Source: a virus
Reading direction: 5' to 3' (one strand)
DNA length: 30,996 nt
Virus record (IMG/VR): IMGVR_UViG_3300021960_000324
Coordinates: 1-30,996 of that record
Shown: one piece after another, positions 9,401 through 17,654 of the stretch
Position numbering within the stretch: position 1 is the first letter of the stretch
How the letters are laid out: every line of letters begins with the position of its first letter
Program-made: the position numbers and the translations under genes
The notes under the pieces: model-generated
Databases searched by the model: none
What the model saw: the letters and a program-made list of their open reading frames with translations, nothing else
What the model was told of the DNA's origin: nothing

Positions 9401-12400
9401 TACTGCTACTGATAAAATAAAAATTGAAAATAAAACTACAGATAGTGTTAATCTTGTTAATAAAATTCCAGATGCTCCTTTTTATGTTACTTTAAATCAA
9501 CTTTTAGATTCTAGACACTATTCAAATAATAGTTTCTATGTATCTGGATCTACTCAAACATATGTAAAATCTGGAGAAATAAATGGTACAGATAGTATAA
9601 CTATTGATTTACCTGTAAGACCTAGAGACGTAGCTTTTGTTAGATTCTTAGTAGATGGTATAGAAAAAAGCACAGGTCAGTTTACTCTAAATCATACTAA
9701 TGTACAAATGAATGCAAATATAGTATATGCAACTAGTGCCGAAGATTCTGCATTTAGAGCAGAAGTAGATGATTATAATGTGCCCATATTTGAAATAGGA
9801 GATAATGTACAATCTTTAGCATCTAATGTATTTAGTATTGCTACTAATAGTTATGACCCTGCTTCTCCTAAATATAATGCAGCTTTAACTGCTAATTATA
9901 TATATAGAGTGCACACAGCTACCAAACCTACTTCTAATTTAGGCGGATTATTATTTGTAAATATATCTAGAGATCCTTTAGGATCTATAAGTAATGTAAG
10001 TGGTGGTACAGGTACTTTTGACTATGACACATCAGAATATCCTGGTAAGTTTCATTTAGCTAATAATAGAGTATATAGACTAGAAACAGGTTCAGAATTT
10101 GAATCAATATTTTTAACTAAAGATAATAAAATACCTGATTTACAACTAGGCACAACCTCAATTAGGGCTAGGAATAAAGCTAGAGGTGGTAGAACTAGTG
10201 CTTATAATACTAAATCTATTAATGTGGGTTCTATTCCTATACAAAAAGTACAGAATGGTGCTATTATAGAATCTTTGTATCGTGAACAAACTGGTGGAGC
10301 TGCTGTTAGGGTAACTGTACAATTTGATCATATTACGGGTCAAGAAGTTACTGACTATGAAATATCTTATAAATTAGATAGTGTTGACGATGTAGGTGTA
10401 GATGATGGAGGTACTGATTTAACCTCTTTTAACACGGTAAAAGTACCTGCTTCAGGTGTTGATGCTGATAATAAAATTAGATTTACTGTAAATGGTGTAA
10501 ATAGAGGTTTAACTAGTGATACTAGAAATATTATTTTCAGAATAGTTCCTTTGAATAAAACTATAAGAGGTTTAGAAGCTACTTTAACTAAATCTATTAT
10601 TGGTAAAACAGCTAAACCAGCAAATATATTTAATTTTACTGGTGGACAACAAACTGATCAAATTACTTTACTATGGTCTTATGTGCGTACAGCAGACGGA
10701 GAATTAGCAGATATTGATCTTAAAGAAGTAGTAATAAAAAGATTACCAGGAACATTAACAAATAGTATAGATAATTTTGTTATAGCAGATGATTTAGTAA
10801 CAGTATCTGCAGGTACTGCTCGTAAGTCTATACCTATAGATACTTTTGGAGAATTTACTTACTTTGCAAGAACTAGAGATACTAGCGGTAACTTTAGTGA
10901 TGATGTAGTTTCAATTACTCTTGTTACTTCTCGACCTATTAGAAGTAGCGTGGTAGCTGCATTTAGTGAAGACAGTCCTTCTGTTAATTTTACTTCTATA
11001 ACTAATACAAATGCAGGAGAAGACAATTTTCCTTCTTTTGCAGATTCTAATACGGGTGGTTTAGCTTTTAATAAGTCTGACTCACCATTTGATTCTAGTA
11101 CTACAGATAATGCTAATGGTACTTCTACTGGTTGGTCTGCTATTTCTGCTGCTACTGACTTATTGGCTACAGGTACTGCTGAGTATATAACCCAAATTAG
11201 AGATTTTGGATCAACAGTGACCGGTTCTATATTTGTGGATATCGAAGCTACTCAATCTGTGCAAACTAATTGGACAGATACTAAAGAGACGTATATATCA
11301 GGTGTTACAGAAGTATCAGGTACTAGTGGTGTACTAAAAGAAGTTCAATTTGGTGGAATTGGTCATGTGTTAGGGTTTAGCAATACTGCTGTGATAAATC
11401 CAAGATTTGATTCAAATAATCAAACTATGATGAGCGGTGGTACTGATGGTAATGTTTTTGCTATCTGGAATGATGGTCAATATACTGGTAATGTTATATC
11501 TATTACAGGAATTACAAAAGCTAGTCCTGCAGTTATAACTACTGATGGTGTTCATGGTATAGCTAATGGTGATAGAGTTATTATTCATGATGTAAAGGGT
11601 ATGACAGAGATAAATGATAGAGAACTTTATGTAAATGCTCCTTCTACAACTACTATACAACTATATACTGATACAGGTAGAACTGCAGCTCTTAATTCTA
11701 GTGGTTTTGGTACATATACTTCTTCTGGTGTAGTAGATGAAGGTGACTATTCAAATTCAAACTCCTATGCACTAATAGCGGGAGTCATAGATGTTGATGA
11801 AATTAGACTGGGTGCTACTTATCATGCAAATGGAGATGCTACTGGCGGTAATGCTTTAGCTAATATAACAAGTGTGGCTTCTAACTATAAATTAGTAAAT
11901 TTAAAACAATATAATGATACAGGCTCTGGTGATACTTTTGCAGGTACATTAGGAGCTATTACAGCACAAACACAAATTAGAACTACTACTGCTGCTGATG
12001 CTCAGTTATTTCATGCAAATGGTAATGTAATTATTAGTCAGTTTGTAGGTGGTACTGTTAATGATGGTTATCAAACTTATCAAGCCGGAACTAGAACATT
12101 CAGACAATTCCAGTTAAAATTTATCTTAAAAAATGATCAACCCGAAGAATTTGACTTTACAATTGATAAATTTAGGTATACTATAGAAAAGGATACAGTT
12201 ACTTTTACAGATACTACTGCATATAATGCTACTACTAAAACTATAGATATTACTAGTGCAGGCTTCTTAAATAGGCCTGTTATAAGTTACGCACTATTAG
12301 ATGAAGACTCAAACAAGCCTCACATAGTGGTAACTACAGCTGCTTCAAATCAAGCAGTTAGTTATCAAGTATTTAAAAGTAGTGACGGAAGTGCAGGTTC

Positions 12401-12446
12401 TACCTCTGCAGGGATGTCTGTGATGATGACAGCAACAGGAGTTTAA
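6465..12446 (+). CDS. Tail tip / host specificity protein, lambda gpJ-like, very large
   Basis: The protein has 1993 residues, against 1132 in lambda J. The first 800 or so residues carry the conserved J core: 'VGLGEGPVYRI', 'GLVLRVPSNYN', 'GTWDGSFVYSWSQNPVWIIYDILTNKTYGL', 'DQAQSFDTLNGLASSFRGALIYAHGKITLACD', and 'IPGDVIAVAF'. Fibronectin-III-like modules follow (from about 785 and in 1240-1490). Around residues 1680-1765 there is a module seen in many phage tail proteins, with 'DGVHGIANGDRVIIHDVKGMTEIN'. The C-terminal half is probably exposed and receptor-facing. J forms the central tip and usually decides host range. The gene lies between the I-like gene and a collar-type fibre, as expected. 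Confidence 0.9.
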   Translation: MAYRNFINYSNTLVPQIQGAKGGKGGGSAPRDPIEDPQSLFSTDILFVVVGLGEGPVYRINSNGPQDIELSDGSIDDLINIDGDGQESFSKFKTLSTTGTTVQDRLEVFGETTITPQNFASPVGLKNGGAGVPANGVTLQETSSKDWDALEFVFQIGSLQKITKDGDVLRHSISVAIRVFDSTGSTVIASGSRNIHGKTTAAFKFTVKINIPEASKSVNGYKFTVTKTSGDSTSSGTTDDVSLLGWNEIENSPQAYPRTAHIGFAMKASNEHNGIPRFTSLVKGLVLRVPSNYNQPTLANGEIDWRHIEVPASGSTSAATAGYYLQQTGTSVQTSSTINLYKGTWDGSFVYSWSQNPVWIIYDILTNKTYGLSIPEKNIDKYRFYQIAQYCDACDFTTGNFLGVDGIADGSFRSKPRNTFTSVRENQLGLAQGTKIKERRFTLDITIADQAQSFDTLNGLASSFRGALIYAHGKITLACDLPDETPVMVFNETNIKESSFIIGGNKESEILTGVDVSYVDPTNHFKRETVRIDQLGSNDGIRKTEIENIMALDLAGVTRRSQALRFAQYQIAASRYLKRTANFTTSVDALQLIPGDVIAVAFQASGIAYGFGGKIEKNSAVASSNTNVYLEHYTVPSLASTDFTANTGALTLRVIKAASDRIDLYLVSNTAFALSTTDNVTIGSDRATVNPIKRFNPITKVWDSYTAFTANNVPQKGDLWTFGELVKEDNNIYGAKSDKLFKVTQVEREMDTNEVNIASVEYISNVYVDSDTFIDYKPTAYTDIQSSLTVPPVPAFTLQASPRRRVDGSVIIDALLRTSTEREGYGISYATEYELSNPLESTLLTTANLSGLNNQSISVEHSNVLVGEINPATLSGKNGFTSGVGEIKLLCTDVNVVDTASGTTTGNIELTVQGFGQVFDENFQSNILDANDDSVFGTLKGTDNITIPINEKTEQQSAINFVGFAGIVTALSQPIVGFTTATDKIKIENKTTDSVNLVNKIPDAPFYVTLNQLLDSRHYSNNSFYVSGSTQTYVKSGEINGTDSITIDLPVRPRDVAFVRFLVDGIEKSTGQFTLNHTNVQMNANIVYATSAEDSAFRAEVDDYNVPIFEIGDNVQSLASNVFSIATNSYDPASPKYNAALTANYIYRVHTATKPTSNLGGLLFVNISRDPLGSISNVSGGTGTFDYDTSEYPGKFHLANNRVYRLETGSEFESIFLTKDNKIPDLQLGTTSIRARNKARGGRTSAYNTKSINVGSIPIQKVQNGAIIESLYREQTGGAAVRVTVQFDHITGQEVTDYEISYKLDSVDDVGVDDGGTDLTSFNTVKVPASGVDADNKIRFTVNGVNRGLTSDTRNIIFRIVPLNKTIRGLEATLTKSIIGKTAKPANIFNFTGGQQTDQITLLWSYVRTADGELADIDLKEVVIKRLPGTLTNSIDNFVIADDLVTVSAGTARKSIPIDTFGEFTYFARTRDTSGNFSDDVVSITLVTSRPIRSSVVAAFSEDSPSVNFTSITNTNAGEDNFPSFADSNTGGLAFNKSDSPFDSSTTDNANGTSTGWSAISAATDLLATGTAEYITQIRDFGSTVTGSIFVDIEATQSVQTNWTDTKETYISGVTEVSGTSGVLKEVQFGGIGHVLGFSNTAVINPRFDSNNQTMMSGGTDGNVFAIWNDGQYTGNVISITGITKASPAVITTDGVHGIANGDRVIIHDVKGMTEINDRELYVNAPSTTTIQLYTDTGRTAALNSSGFGTYTSSGVVDEGDYSNSNSYALIAGVIDVDEIRLGATYHANGDATGGNALANITSVASNYKLVNLKQYNDTGSGDTFAGTLGAITAQTQIRTTTAADAQLFHANGNVIISQFVGGTVNDGYQTYQAGTRTFRQFQLKFILKNDQPEEFDFTIDKFRYTIEKDTVTFTDTTAYNATTKTIDITSAGFLNRPVISYALLDEDSNKPHIVVTTAASNQAVSYQVFKSSDGSAGSTSAGMSVMMTATGV

Positions 12447-13697
12447 ATGGCATTACAAGATTCAAATACGTATATAGAACCTACAGCAGGTACTTCACTG
12501 AATGCTTCTCGTACTCAGTTTAATAACTCTTTACGTTCATTATTAACTAATTTTAGAAGCTCAAGTCCCCCTGCTACAGTAAATATATCAGCATCTGGTG
12601 AGGGTATAAGTGTACCCGATGGTACTATTATGCATTTTGCTAATTCTAATGTTAATGCTTTATTCGTGTCTGATGCTGGTAATAAAAAGTCTTCTCCAAT
12701 TGGTGGTAATTTCACTAGAAGTGGTATAGGTCATCGTAATGAGAATGGTATCACAGTAATGATGGCTAATGCTCCTTCTTATGAAATAGGCGAATTAGCT
12801 ACTACTGTTACTGCAGGTGCTACCGCAGCTAATGCTAGATTATATCTTGTAACTGCTAATAATAGAACTGCTGCTGATTTTATTGATGTAGGCATACCTC
12901 CTACTAATGGATCTGTTGTAAATACTATGATTGCTATTAGTGGTGTTACTTCTGATAGAGTTAATTTAACTACAAGTGGTGTATCTACTAATAATCTTAC
13001 AGTAACTGCAAGTACTGCAGGTGGAGGTAAAAAATGGTTTCCAGAAGCTATAGGAGTAGGACACGCAGCTCTTAAAGTATCAAGTTTAGGTTCTTCGGAC
13101 AATACAGCTATACTATTTAATTTTGGTAGTTCTAGTGCTAATGTATCTTTAGCACATCAACCAGGTGTCGCATCTACTAAAAATGGTTTAAATATTGTAC
13201 AACAAGATGGTACTTACGCACCTATAGCAGCAAATGTTGTACTATCTTCTGCTATAACAGGGTCTGGTACTGCACCAGTACCTTTATTACCGGCAGGAGT
13301 TATTGTAGCTATGGCAGGTACAGTACCTACTGGTTGGTTAGAATGTAATGGGCAAGCAGTTACTAGAACAACTTATGCTGCTTTATTTGCAGTAACAGGT
13401 ACTGTCTATGGAGCAGGAAATGGTTCTACAACCTTTAATGTTCCTAATTTTGAAAGTAAAGTCTTAATAGGAGAATCTTCTACATTTTCTTTGGGACCAG
13501 GAGCTGGTGCTTTTGCCTCTGGAGGAACTATTACTACTGCTTCAGGCTCTGCTGCCTTAAGTTTAGCTACTACTTCTGTCGCTACTAGCGCTAAAGATAG
13601 TAGTACTGCCGCTGTGATATCTGGCGTTACTGCTGGTGGTCACACACATACAGCTGTGGTTCCACATGCTGTCGCACGTTATATGATAAAAACATAA
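12447..13697 (+). CDS. Tail fibre protein with C-terminal collar domain
   Basis: The protein has 416 residues. The first 270 are beta-rich and repetitive, with no family I recognise. Residues about 280-345 form a phage tail-collar (T4 gp12-type) domain: 'LPAGVIVAMAGTVPTGWLECNGQAV', 'YAALFAVTGTVYGAGNGSTTFNVPNF'. A 'GGHTHT' motif near the C-terminus resembles the HxH metal-binding pair of trimeric fibre tips. It begins immediately after the J-like stop. Likely a trimeric receptor-binding or side fibre. Confidence 0.8.
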   Translation: MALQDSNTYIEPTAGTSLNASRTQFNNSLRSLLTNFRSSSPPATVNISASGEGISVPDGTIMHFANSNVNALFVSDAGNKKSSPIGGNFTRSGIGHRNENGITVMMANAPSYEIGELATTVTAGATAANARLYLVTANNRTAADFIDVGIPPTNGSVVNTMIAISGVTSDRVNLTTSGVSTNNLTVTASTAGGGKKWFPEAIGVGHAALKVSSLGSSDNTAILFNFGSSSANVSLAHQPGVASTKNGLNIVQQDGTYAPIAANVVLSSAITGSGTAPVPLLPAGVIVAMAGTVPTGWLECNGQAVTRTTYAALFAVTGTVYGAGNGSTTFNVPNFESKVLIGESSTFSLGPGAGAFASGGTITTASGSAALSLATTSVATSAKDSSTAAVISGVTAGGHTHTAVVPHAVARYMIKT

Positions 13698-13706
13698 GAG
13701 GGAATA

Positions 13707-14276
13707 ATGGAATATATTAAAGTTCATATAGATGAGATGTTTCAAAAATTTGTATTTTTTGAATACAGACTTATAGAAGAGGATAAAAGTAATGATATGG
13801 TTAGCAGAGCTTTTCCTTTCGCTAAATTAATAGAAAAAGAACCAAAAATAGAAGAGCTAGTTGCAGGTACTATTATTGGTATTTATTATGAACAAAGAGG
13901 TAATAGTTACGTAAGTGAACGTCAATGGCTTGATAAAAGTGAAGAATTAGATCAAGATACTATTGACTATGTTAAACGACTTGCAATAAAAGTATGTGTA
14001 GACTTAACTTATGATGAAATACTAAAGCCTCCGACAATTGATGAACAAGTTGAAGACTTTATAAAAGAGTTTTTTGAAGAAGGTGATTCAGAACCTTTAG
14101 AGCAAAAGGACTTTTTAGCTGAGTTTTTTGAAGAATTATCAGATGATAATAAAGAAATAGTTAATGTACCTAATAAAAAAACTATATCTTCTCAGATAGA
14201 AGAAAAATTTAATAACACTACTTTACCGCAAAAGGACTTTTTAGCTGAGTTTTTTGAACAACTAGAAGATGAGTAG
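13707..14276 (+). CDS. Unknown acidic protein with repeated C-terminal peptide
   Basis: The 189-residue protein matches no family I recognise. The first 110 residues look globular. The C-terminal third is acidic and carries a short motif three times: 'EDFIKEFFEEGDS' (116-128), 'KDFLAEFFEELSDD' (134-147) and 'KDFLAEFFEQLEDE' (176-189), the last forming the exact C-terminus. The linker between copies 2 and 3 is Asn/Lys-rich. Such repeated terminal peptides may dock several copies of one partner; a chaperone, a scaffold for fibre assembly or a substrate for the nearby radical SAM enzymes are possibilities, none shown. A good ribosome site (GAGGG) precedes it, and it lies between two fibre genes. 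Confidence 0.75.
   Translation: MEYIKVHIDEMFQKFVFFEYRLIEEDKSNDMVSRAFPFAKLIEKEPKIEELVAGTIIGIYYEQRGNSYVSERQWLDKSEELDQDTIDYVKRLAIKVCVDLTYDEILKPPTIDEQVEDFIKEFFEEGDSEPLEQKDFLAEFFEELSDDNKEIVNVPNKKTISSQIEEKFNNTTLPQKDFLAEFFEQLEDE
14102..14258 (+). repeat. Exact 31-base direct repeat inside the acidic-protein gene
   Basis: Positions 14102-14132 and 14228-14258 are identical over 31 bases, with an offset of 126 bases (42 codons). Both encode the same peptide, QKDFLAEFFE. Identity at DNA level, including third codon positions, indicates a recent duplication or gene conversion rather than old convergence. Confidence 0.9.
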
Positions 14277-14289
14277 TTAAGGAGCGAAT

Positions 14290-15987
14290 ATGGCGCTTAC
14301 GCGTGTAACATCTACAGTTTTAGAGTCTAATGCAGTTTCTGCAGAAAAAATGGCTAATGGTTCTATAGTAACAAGACTATATGGTATAAAGTCTATTGAG
14401 GCTAAGCATTTAGCCGCTAGTGCAAATGCTGCTAGTTTAACTACTAACGTAAATTTATTACAAAGTAATATTAATGTTGTTCATGCTAATGTGGTAGCAG
14501 CACAAGCTAATATAATATCTGCCAATACTGCTGTATTTAATGCAGCTAAATCTAATGATTTTGTTACATTTACTGCTGCAGAATCACGTATTAATGCTAC
14601 TACTAATAATGTTGATACAGTTTCAGGTAATGTAACAATAGTTGAGAATAGAAGAGTAAATAATATTGCTGGTGCAGTATCCACTATAACAACAGCAGAT
14701 TTAACAGCTTCTAGAGCACTTGTATCTAGTGGTAGTGGTAAAGTAGCTATTTCAGATGTTACTAGTACAGAACTTGGTTACGTAGATGGCGTTACTAGTG
14801 CTATTCAAACTCAACTTAACGCAGGTGTTACAAATACTAATACTGTTCATGCTAATGTAGTAGCAGCAGAAGCTAATATTGCAGGAGTACTTGCTGGTAC
14901 TAAAAACTTTACTGGTGGAGTTACTATGGGTGATGATTTAATCATTCAAGGTAATTTAACAGTACTTGGTGATAGTGTTACAGCTAATACTATTAATGCA
15001 GTTATACAAGATAGATTCTTATTCTTAGCTAATTCTGTATCAGGTGCTTCTGCTGCTGATGTAGGTATTCTTATGAATAGAGGTAACGATGGTAATGCTG
15101 CTATCTACTATGATGAATCTACTTTTTCGTTTACTATGGCAGAGACAAGAGATCCTGACTCTAATGTTATTATTAGTCCTACAGGTTTAGCTAATTTAGT
15201 AGTAGGTACATTAAAATATAATGGAGCAGATTTAAATACTGCTATTACTGATAATAGATCTGGTGCTGTATCTACTGTTTATAAAGATAATCTTACAGCT
15301 TCCCGTGCTTTAGCTTCTGATGGTAGTGGTAAGATTGCTATTTCAGATGTTACTAGTACAGAACTTGGTTATCTAGATGGCGTTACTAGTGCAATACAAA
15401 CTCAGTTAACTGCTGGAGTAAGTAATGCTGCCGCTGTTGTTACTGAGGCCGTAGGTATAGAAGCTAGAAGAGCGGCAAATATAGCAGGTGCTGTATCTAC
15501 TATTACTACTGGGAATCTTACTGCCTCAAGAGCTTTAGTATCCGATGGTAGCGGTAAAGTAGCTGCTTTAGCATCTGTTACCTCTACTGAATTAGCTTTT
15601 TTAGATGCTACCAGTTCTATTCAGACACAACTAGATACTAAAGGAAGTACTGCAGGATTTCAAGCTAATGACTATATAACATTTCAAAGACTAAATGCTA
15701 ATATTAACATAGTCTCTTCTAATGTAGCATTAGGACTAAAACAACTTATAAATGTTGCAGCAAGTGCTACAGGAGAAGGAACAGGAAGTAATAACTTTTT
15801 TGTAGCTACTCCTCCAGGAGCCAATCCTGTGGCTATTAATAATGTTGTAGTAACTCTTAATGGAATTACACAGACTAAAACAACTGATTATATATATACT
15901 CCTGCATCTGGTAAAGTTACTTTTACTGACGCAGCTATTCCGTCAGGTTTGACTGTGCAAATTGTAACTCTTAATCCGCCAGCCTAA
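14290..15987 (+). CDS. Tail fibre / virion protein built from 'TSTELGYLDGVTSAIQTQL' repeats
   Basis: The protein has 565 residues. Three repeats of about 55 residues contain 'LTASRALVSSGSGK..ISDVTSTELGYVDGVTSAIQTQL', starting near residues 123, 322 and 394. This repeat is common in fibre proteins of marine phages and probably forms a trimeric beta/coiled-coil stalk. Ala/Asn-rich helical stretches (about 40-120) suggest coiled coils. A middle block (about 205-310) resembles a fibre head module, with 'LIIQGNLTVLGDSVTANTINAVIQDRFLFLAN' typical of the same proteins. The last 65 residues form a small beta module ('VVVTLNGITQTKTTDYIYTP') like that at the start of the M-like protein. AAGGAG lies upstream, and the stop overlaps the second radical SAM start. 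Confidence 0.75.
   Translation: MALTRVTSTVLESNAVSAEKMANGSIVTRLYGIKSIEAKHLAASANAASLTTNVNLLQSNINVVHANVVAAQANIISANTAVFNAAKSNDFVTFTAAESRINATTNNVDTVSGNVTIVENRRVNNIAGAVSTITTADLTASRALVSSGSGKVAISDVTSTELGYVDGVTSAIQTQLNAGVTNTNTVHANVVAAEANIAGVLAGTKNFTGGVTMGDDLIIQGNLTVLGDSVTANTINAVIQDRFLFLANSVSGASAADVGILMNRGNDGNAAIYYDESTFSFTMAETRDPDSNVIISPTGLANLVVGTLKYNGADLNTAITDNRSGAVSTVYKDNLTASRALASDGSGKIAISDVTSTELGYLDGVTSAIQTQLTAGVSNAAAVVTEAVGIEARRAANIAGAVSTITTGNLTASRALVSDGSGKVAALASVTSTELAFLDATSSIQTQLDTKGSTAGFQANDYITFQRLNANINIVSSNVALGLKQLINVAASATGEGTGSNNFFVATPPGANPVAINNVVVTLNGITQTKTTDYIYTPASGKVTFTDAAIPSGLTVQIVTLNPPA
14656..15648 (+). repeat. Three degenerate in-frame repeats in the fibre gene
   Basis: Units lie at about 14656-14823, 15253-15417 and 15466-15645, each about 165-180 bases. 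Units 1 and 2 share long nearly identical stretches around 'gatgttactagtacagaa'. The third is more diverged and has lost the 'GYLDG' core (AFLDA). Confidence 0.75.
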
Positions 15988-16976
15988 TGAAAAAATATAG
16001 ACAACTAACAACAGAACTAACTTTCAGATGTAATGCTAAGTGTCCTGCTTGTCATAGAGTTAAACCTCTTCGTGTTAACTTAAATGATAAGAAATATACT
16101 ATATCATTAAGTAAGTTTAAAGAACTATTTTATCCTGAGTTACTTAGAAACTTAGACTGGTTAGTTATTAATGGTAATTTTGGTGATTCTGTAATGAATA
16201 AACAGTTTCGTGAAATTATAACATACGTTAAAGAACATGATACAAGAATATTAATTCATACTAATGGAGGTATTCATGGTCATGATTATTGGACAGATGT
16301 AGGTAATATACTAACAAAACGTGATATAATTAATTTTGATATGGATGGTTTATCAGACACTCATTCAAAATACCGTATTAATACTAAATTTGAAGATGTA
16401 TTTAGTAATGCTTGCTCGGTTATTAAAGCAGGTAATGCACAAGTGCATTGGAAATATATTGTTTTTGAACATAATAAACATCAAGTAGAAGAAGCTAGGA
16501 AAATGGCTGTAGATCATAGTTTTCATACTTTTTCTACTGTTAAAACTTCAAGAGATGTATTCGCACCTAAAACAGGTAATTTTATACATTCTAAAAAGAA
16601 TAAAGAAAATATGGACAATGCTGAACGCGTTATTAAGTGTGTTTGGGATAATTGGGGTAAATGGTATATCTCTCCAGAAGGCCTAGTGTTTAGATGTTGT
16701 TGGACTGGTGGGCATTACTATGATGAACAACAATCTCGTTTTTATTACCCACCTAAATTCGAAAATTTATTTAATGGGCTTCATGTACCTTTAGAAAAGA
16801 TTTTAAGTTATGAGTACTGGGCTAAGCTACAAAACTACTTAAAAGGCTATGATAGATCATTTAAACTTTGTAAGTCTCAGTGCGGTAAGATAGTATCTTC
16901 TATTGAGAAAACAGAAGAAAACTTAGCAACAGGGCAACGAACATTTTTTGACTCAGATAATCAAATGGGAAACTAG
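15987..16976 (+). CDS. Radical SAM enzyme with C-terminal SPASM/twitch-like domain
   Basis: The protein has 329 residues. The SAM cluster motif is C15-x3-C19-x2-C22 near the N-terminus ('LTFRCNAKCPACHR'). The GGEP position is replaced by 'INGNFGDS' (61-68). The C-terminal part has Cys218, Cys237-Cys238, Cys295 and Cys299 around 'YISPEGLVFRCC', the pattern of an auxiliary-cluster domain of SPASM/twitch type. Domain order is the usual one, unlike the radical SAM protein at 3385-4596, so the two are not simple duplicates. Its ATG overlaps the fibre stop (TAATGA), implying translation coupled to the fibre gene. Peptide modification of a virion protein is the leading inference; the substrate is unknown. 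Confidence 0.85.
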   Translation: MKKYRQLTTELTFRCNAKCPACHRVKPLRVNLNDKKYTISLSKFKELFYPELLRNLDWLVINGNFGDSVMNKQFREIITYVKEHDTRILIHTNGGIHGHDYWTDVGNILTKRDIINFDMDGLSDTHSKYRINTKFEDVFSNACSVIKAGNAQVHWKYIVFEHNKHQVEEARKMAVDHSFHTFSTVKTSRDVFAPKTGNFIHSKKNKENMDNAERVIKCVWDNWGKWYISPEGLVFRCCWTGGHYYDEQQSRFYYPPKFENLFNGLHVPLEKILSYEYWAKLQNYLKGYDRSFKLCKSQCGKIVSSIEKTEENLATGQRTFFDSDNQMGN

Positions 16977-16997
16977 TTTAATACTAAGATTAAAAAT

Positions 16998-17026
16998 TTG
17001 CCATAACCATAATTTTAAAGTATTCT
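16998..17026 (+). promoter_or_regulatory. Candidate sigma70-type promoter
   Basis: TTGCCA (16998-17003) is followed after exactly 17 bases by TATTCT (17021-17026) in the 82-base gap between the radical SAM stop and the next gene, the largest gap seen between genes in the window. The expected start would be near 17033, 26 bases before the ATG. It may give separate transcription of the small virion-type genes downstream. Confidence 0.45.
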
Positions 17027-17058
17027 ACATGTAAGAATTAATTTGTAAAGGATAAGCT

Positions 17059-17427
17059 ATGAATAAAGACGGACACACTGATGTTGCATCCTCTAAACGT
17101 ATGATGCAAACTATTATTGAAGACGCCAAAGATATACTGAACGCTCTTCCTTCAGATGAAGAAGCTTCGTTACCTACTTGGTGGACTAACAAATTAGCTG
17201 TTTCTTCTGCTTATATTAATTCTGCTAGAGATTATTTAGTTTATGGTTCTGATACTGGTGATACTCCTGTAACATCGACTTGTGATGATTGCGATATGGA
17301 AGATTGCCAATGTGATGAAATAGAAGAAGTTATAGAAGATATAATGGATGAGATGCAAGAAGTGACTGAAGTATTAGATGATGATATGATGCCTCCTTCT
17401 TACAGATACATAACTAATGCCTCTTAA
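17059..17427 (+). CDS. Small protein with helical domain and acidic Cys4 tail
   Basis: The protein has 122 residues. Residues 1-62 are probably helical; 'LPTWWTNKLAVSSAYINSARDYLVY' resembles a small conserved protein seen in many marine and cyanophage genomes ('lp.Wv..KI..a.dYi....dYl'), whose role is not settled but is sometimes listed as virion-associated. After a flexible linker, Cys75, Cys78, Cys83 and Cys85 form a CxxCx4CxC cluster able to bind a metal, set in a run of Asp/Glu. A ribosome site (AAAGGA) and the candidate promoter lie upstream. Its end overlaps the next gene by 11 bases. Confidence 0.7.
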   Translation: MNKDGHTDVASSKRMMQTIIEDAKDILNALPSDEEASLPTWWTNKLAVSSAYINSARDYLVYGSDTGDTPVTSTCDDCDMEDCQCDEIEEVIEDIMDEMQEVTEVLDDDMMPPSYRYITNAS

Positions 17428-17611
17428 AAGAGGTAAGTCTAAAAAGGCTATCTCAAAGAATATAACAGAGCTAATGAAAAAACCCTCAAAGGCTCGATCT
17501 AAAGGCGTTAGTACTTTAGCAAAAAGATTGGGTATAACTAAGAAAGAGGCTCAAAGACGGCAATCAGTAGCAATAGCTCTAAATGCTGCGGGCAAGTCTC
17601 GAAAAAAATAA
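17417..17611 (+). CDS. Small basic protein (DUF6496-like)
   Basis: The protein has 64 residues, about a third Lys/Arg. The end 'KKEAQRRQSVAIALNAAGKSRKK' resembles the '(K/R)QAIAIAL..AGKS' motif of small basic proteins common in phages and grouped, from memory, as DUF6496. It may bind DNA or RNA or pack with the genome; function is not known. It overlaps the preceding gene, which encodes an acidic protein, so the two could form a charge-matched pair. Confidence 0.65.
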   Translation: MPLKRGKSKKAISKNITELMKKPSKARSKGVSTLAKRLGITKKEAQRRQSVAIALNAAGKSRKK

Positions 17612-17614
17612 TTT

Positions 17615-17640
17615 ATGTAGCAAATAGCTGCATTTTCTTT
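17615..17640 (+). terminator. Weak hairpin plus T-rich tract
   Basis: Arms 17615-17621 and 17627-17633 form seven pairs (one G-U in RNA) around a five-base loop, followed by TTTCTTT. It lies between the stop at 17611 and the strong ribosome site at 17641-17647. It could be a leaky terminator or an RNA-end stabiliser that raises expression of the next gene. Confidence 0.4.
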
Positions 17641-17654
17641 AAAGGAGAAAAATA

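Noticed and set aside
13266-13289. Seven-base hairpin followed by TTTATTA inside the collar fibre gene
   Set aside because: It looks like a terminator but lies in the middle of an intact coding sequence just before the conserved collar domain; probably chance.
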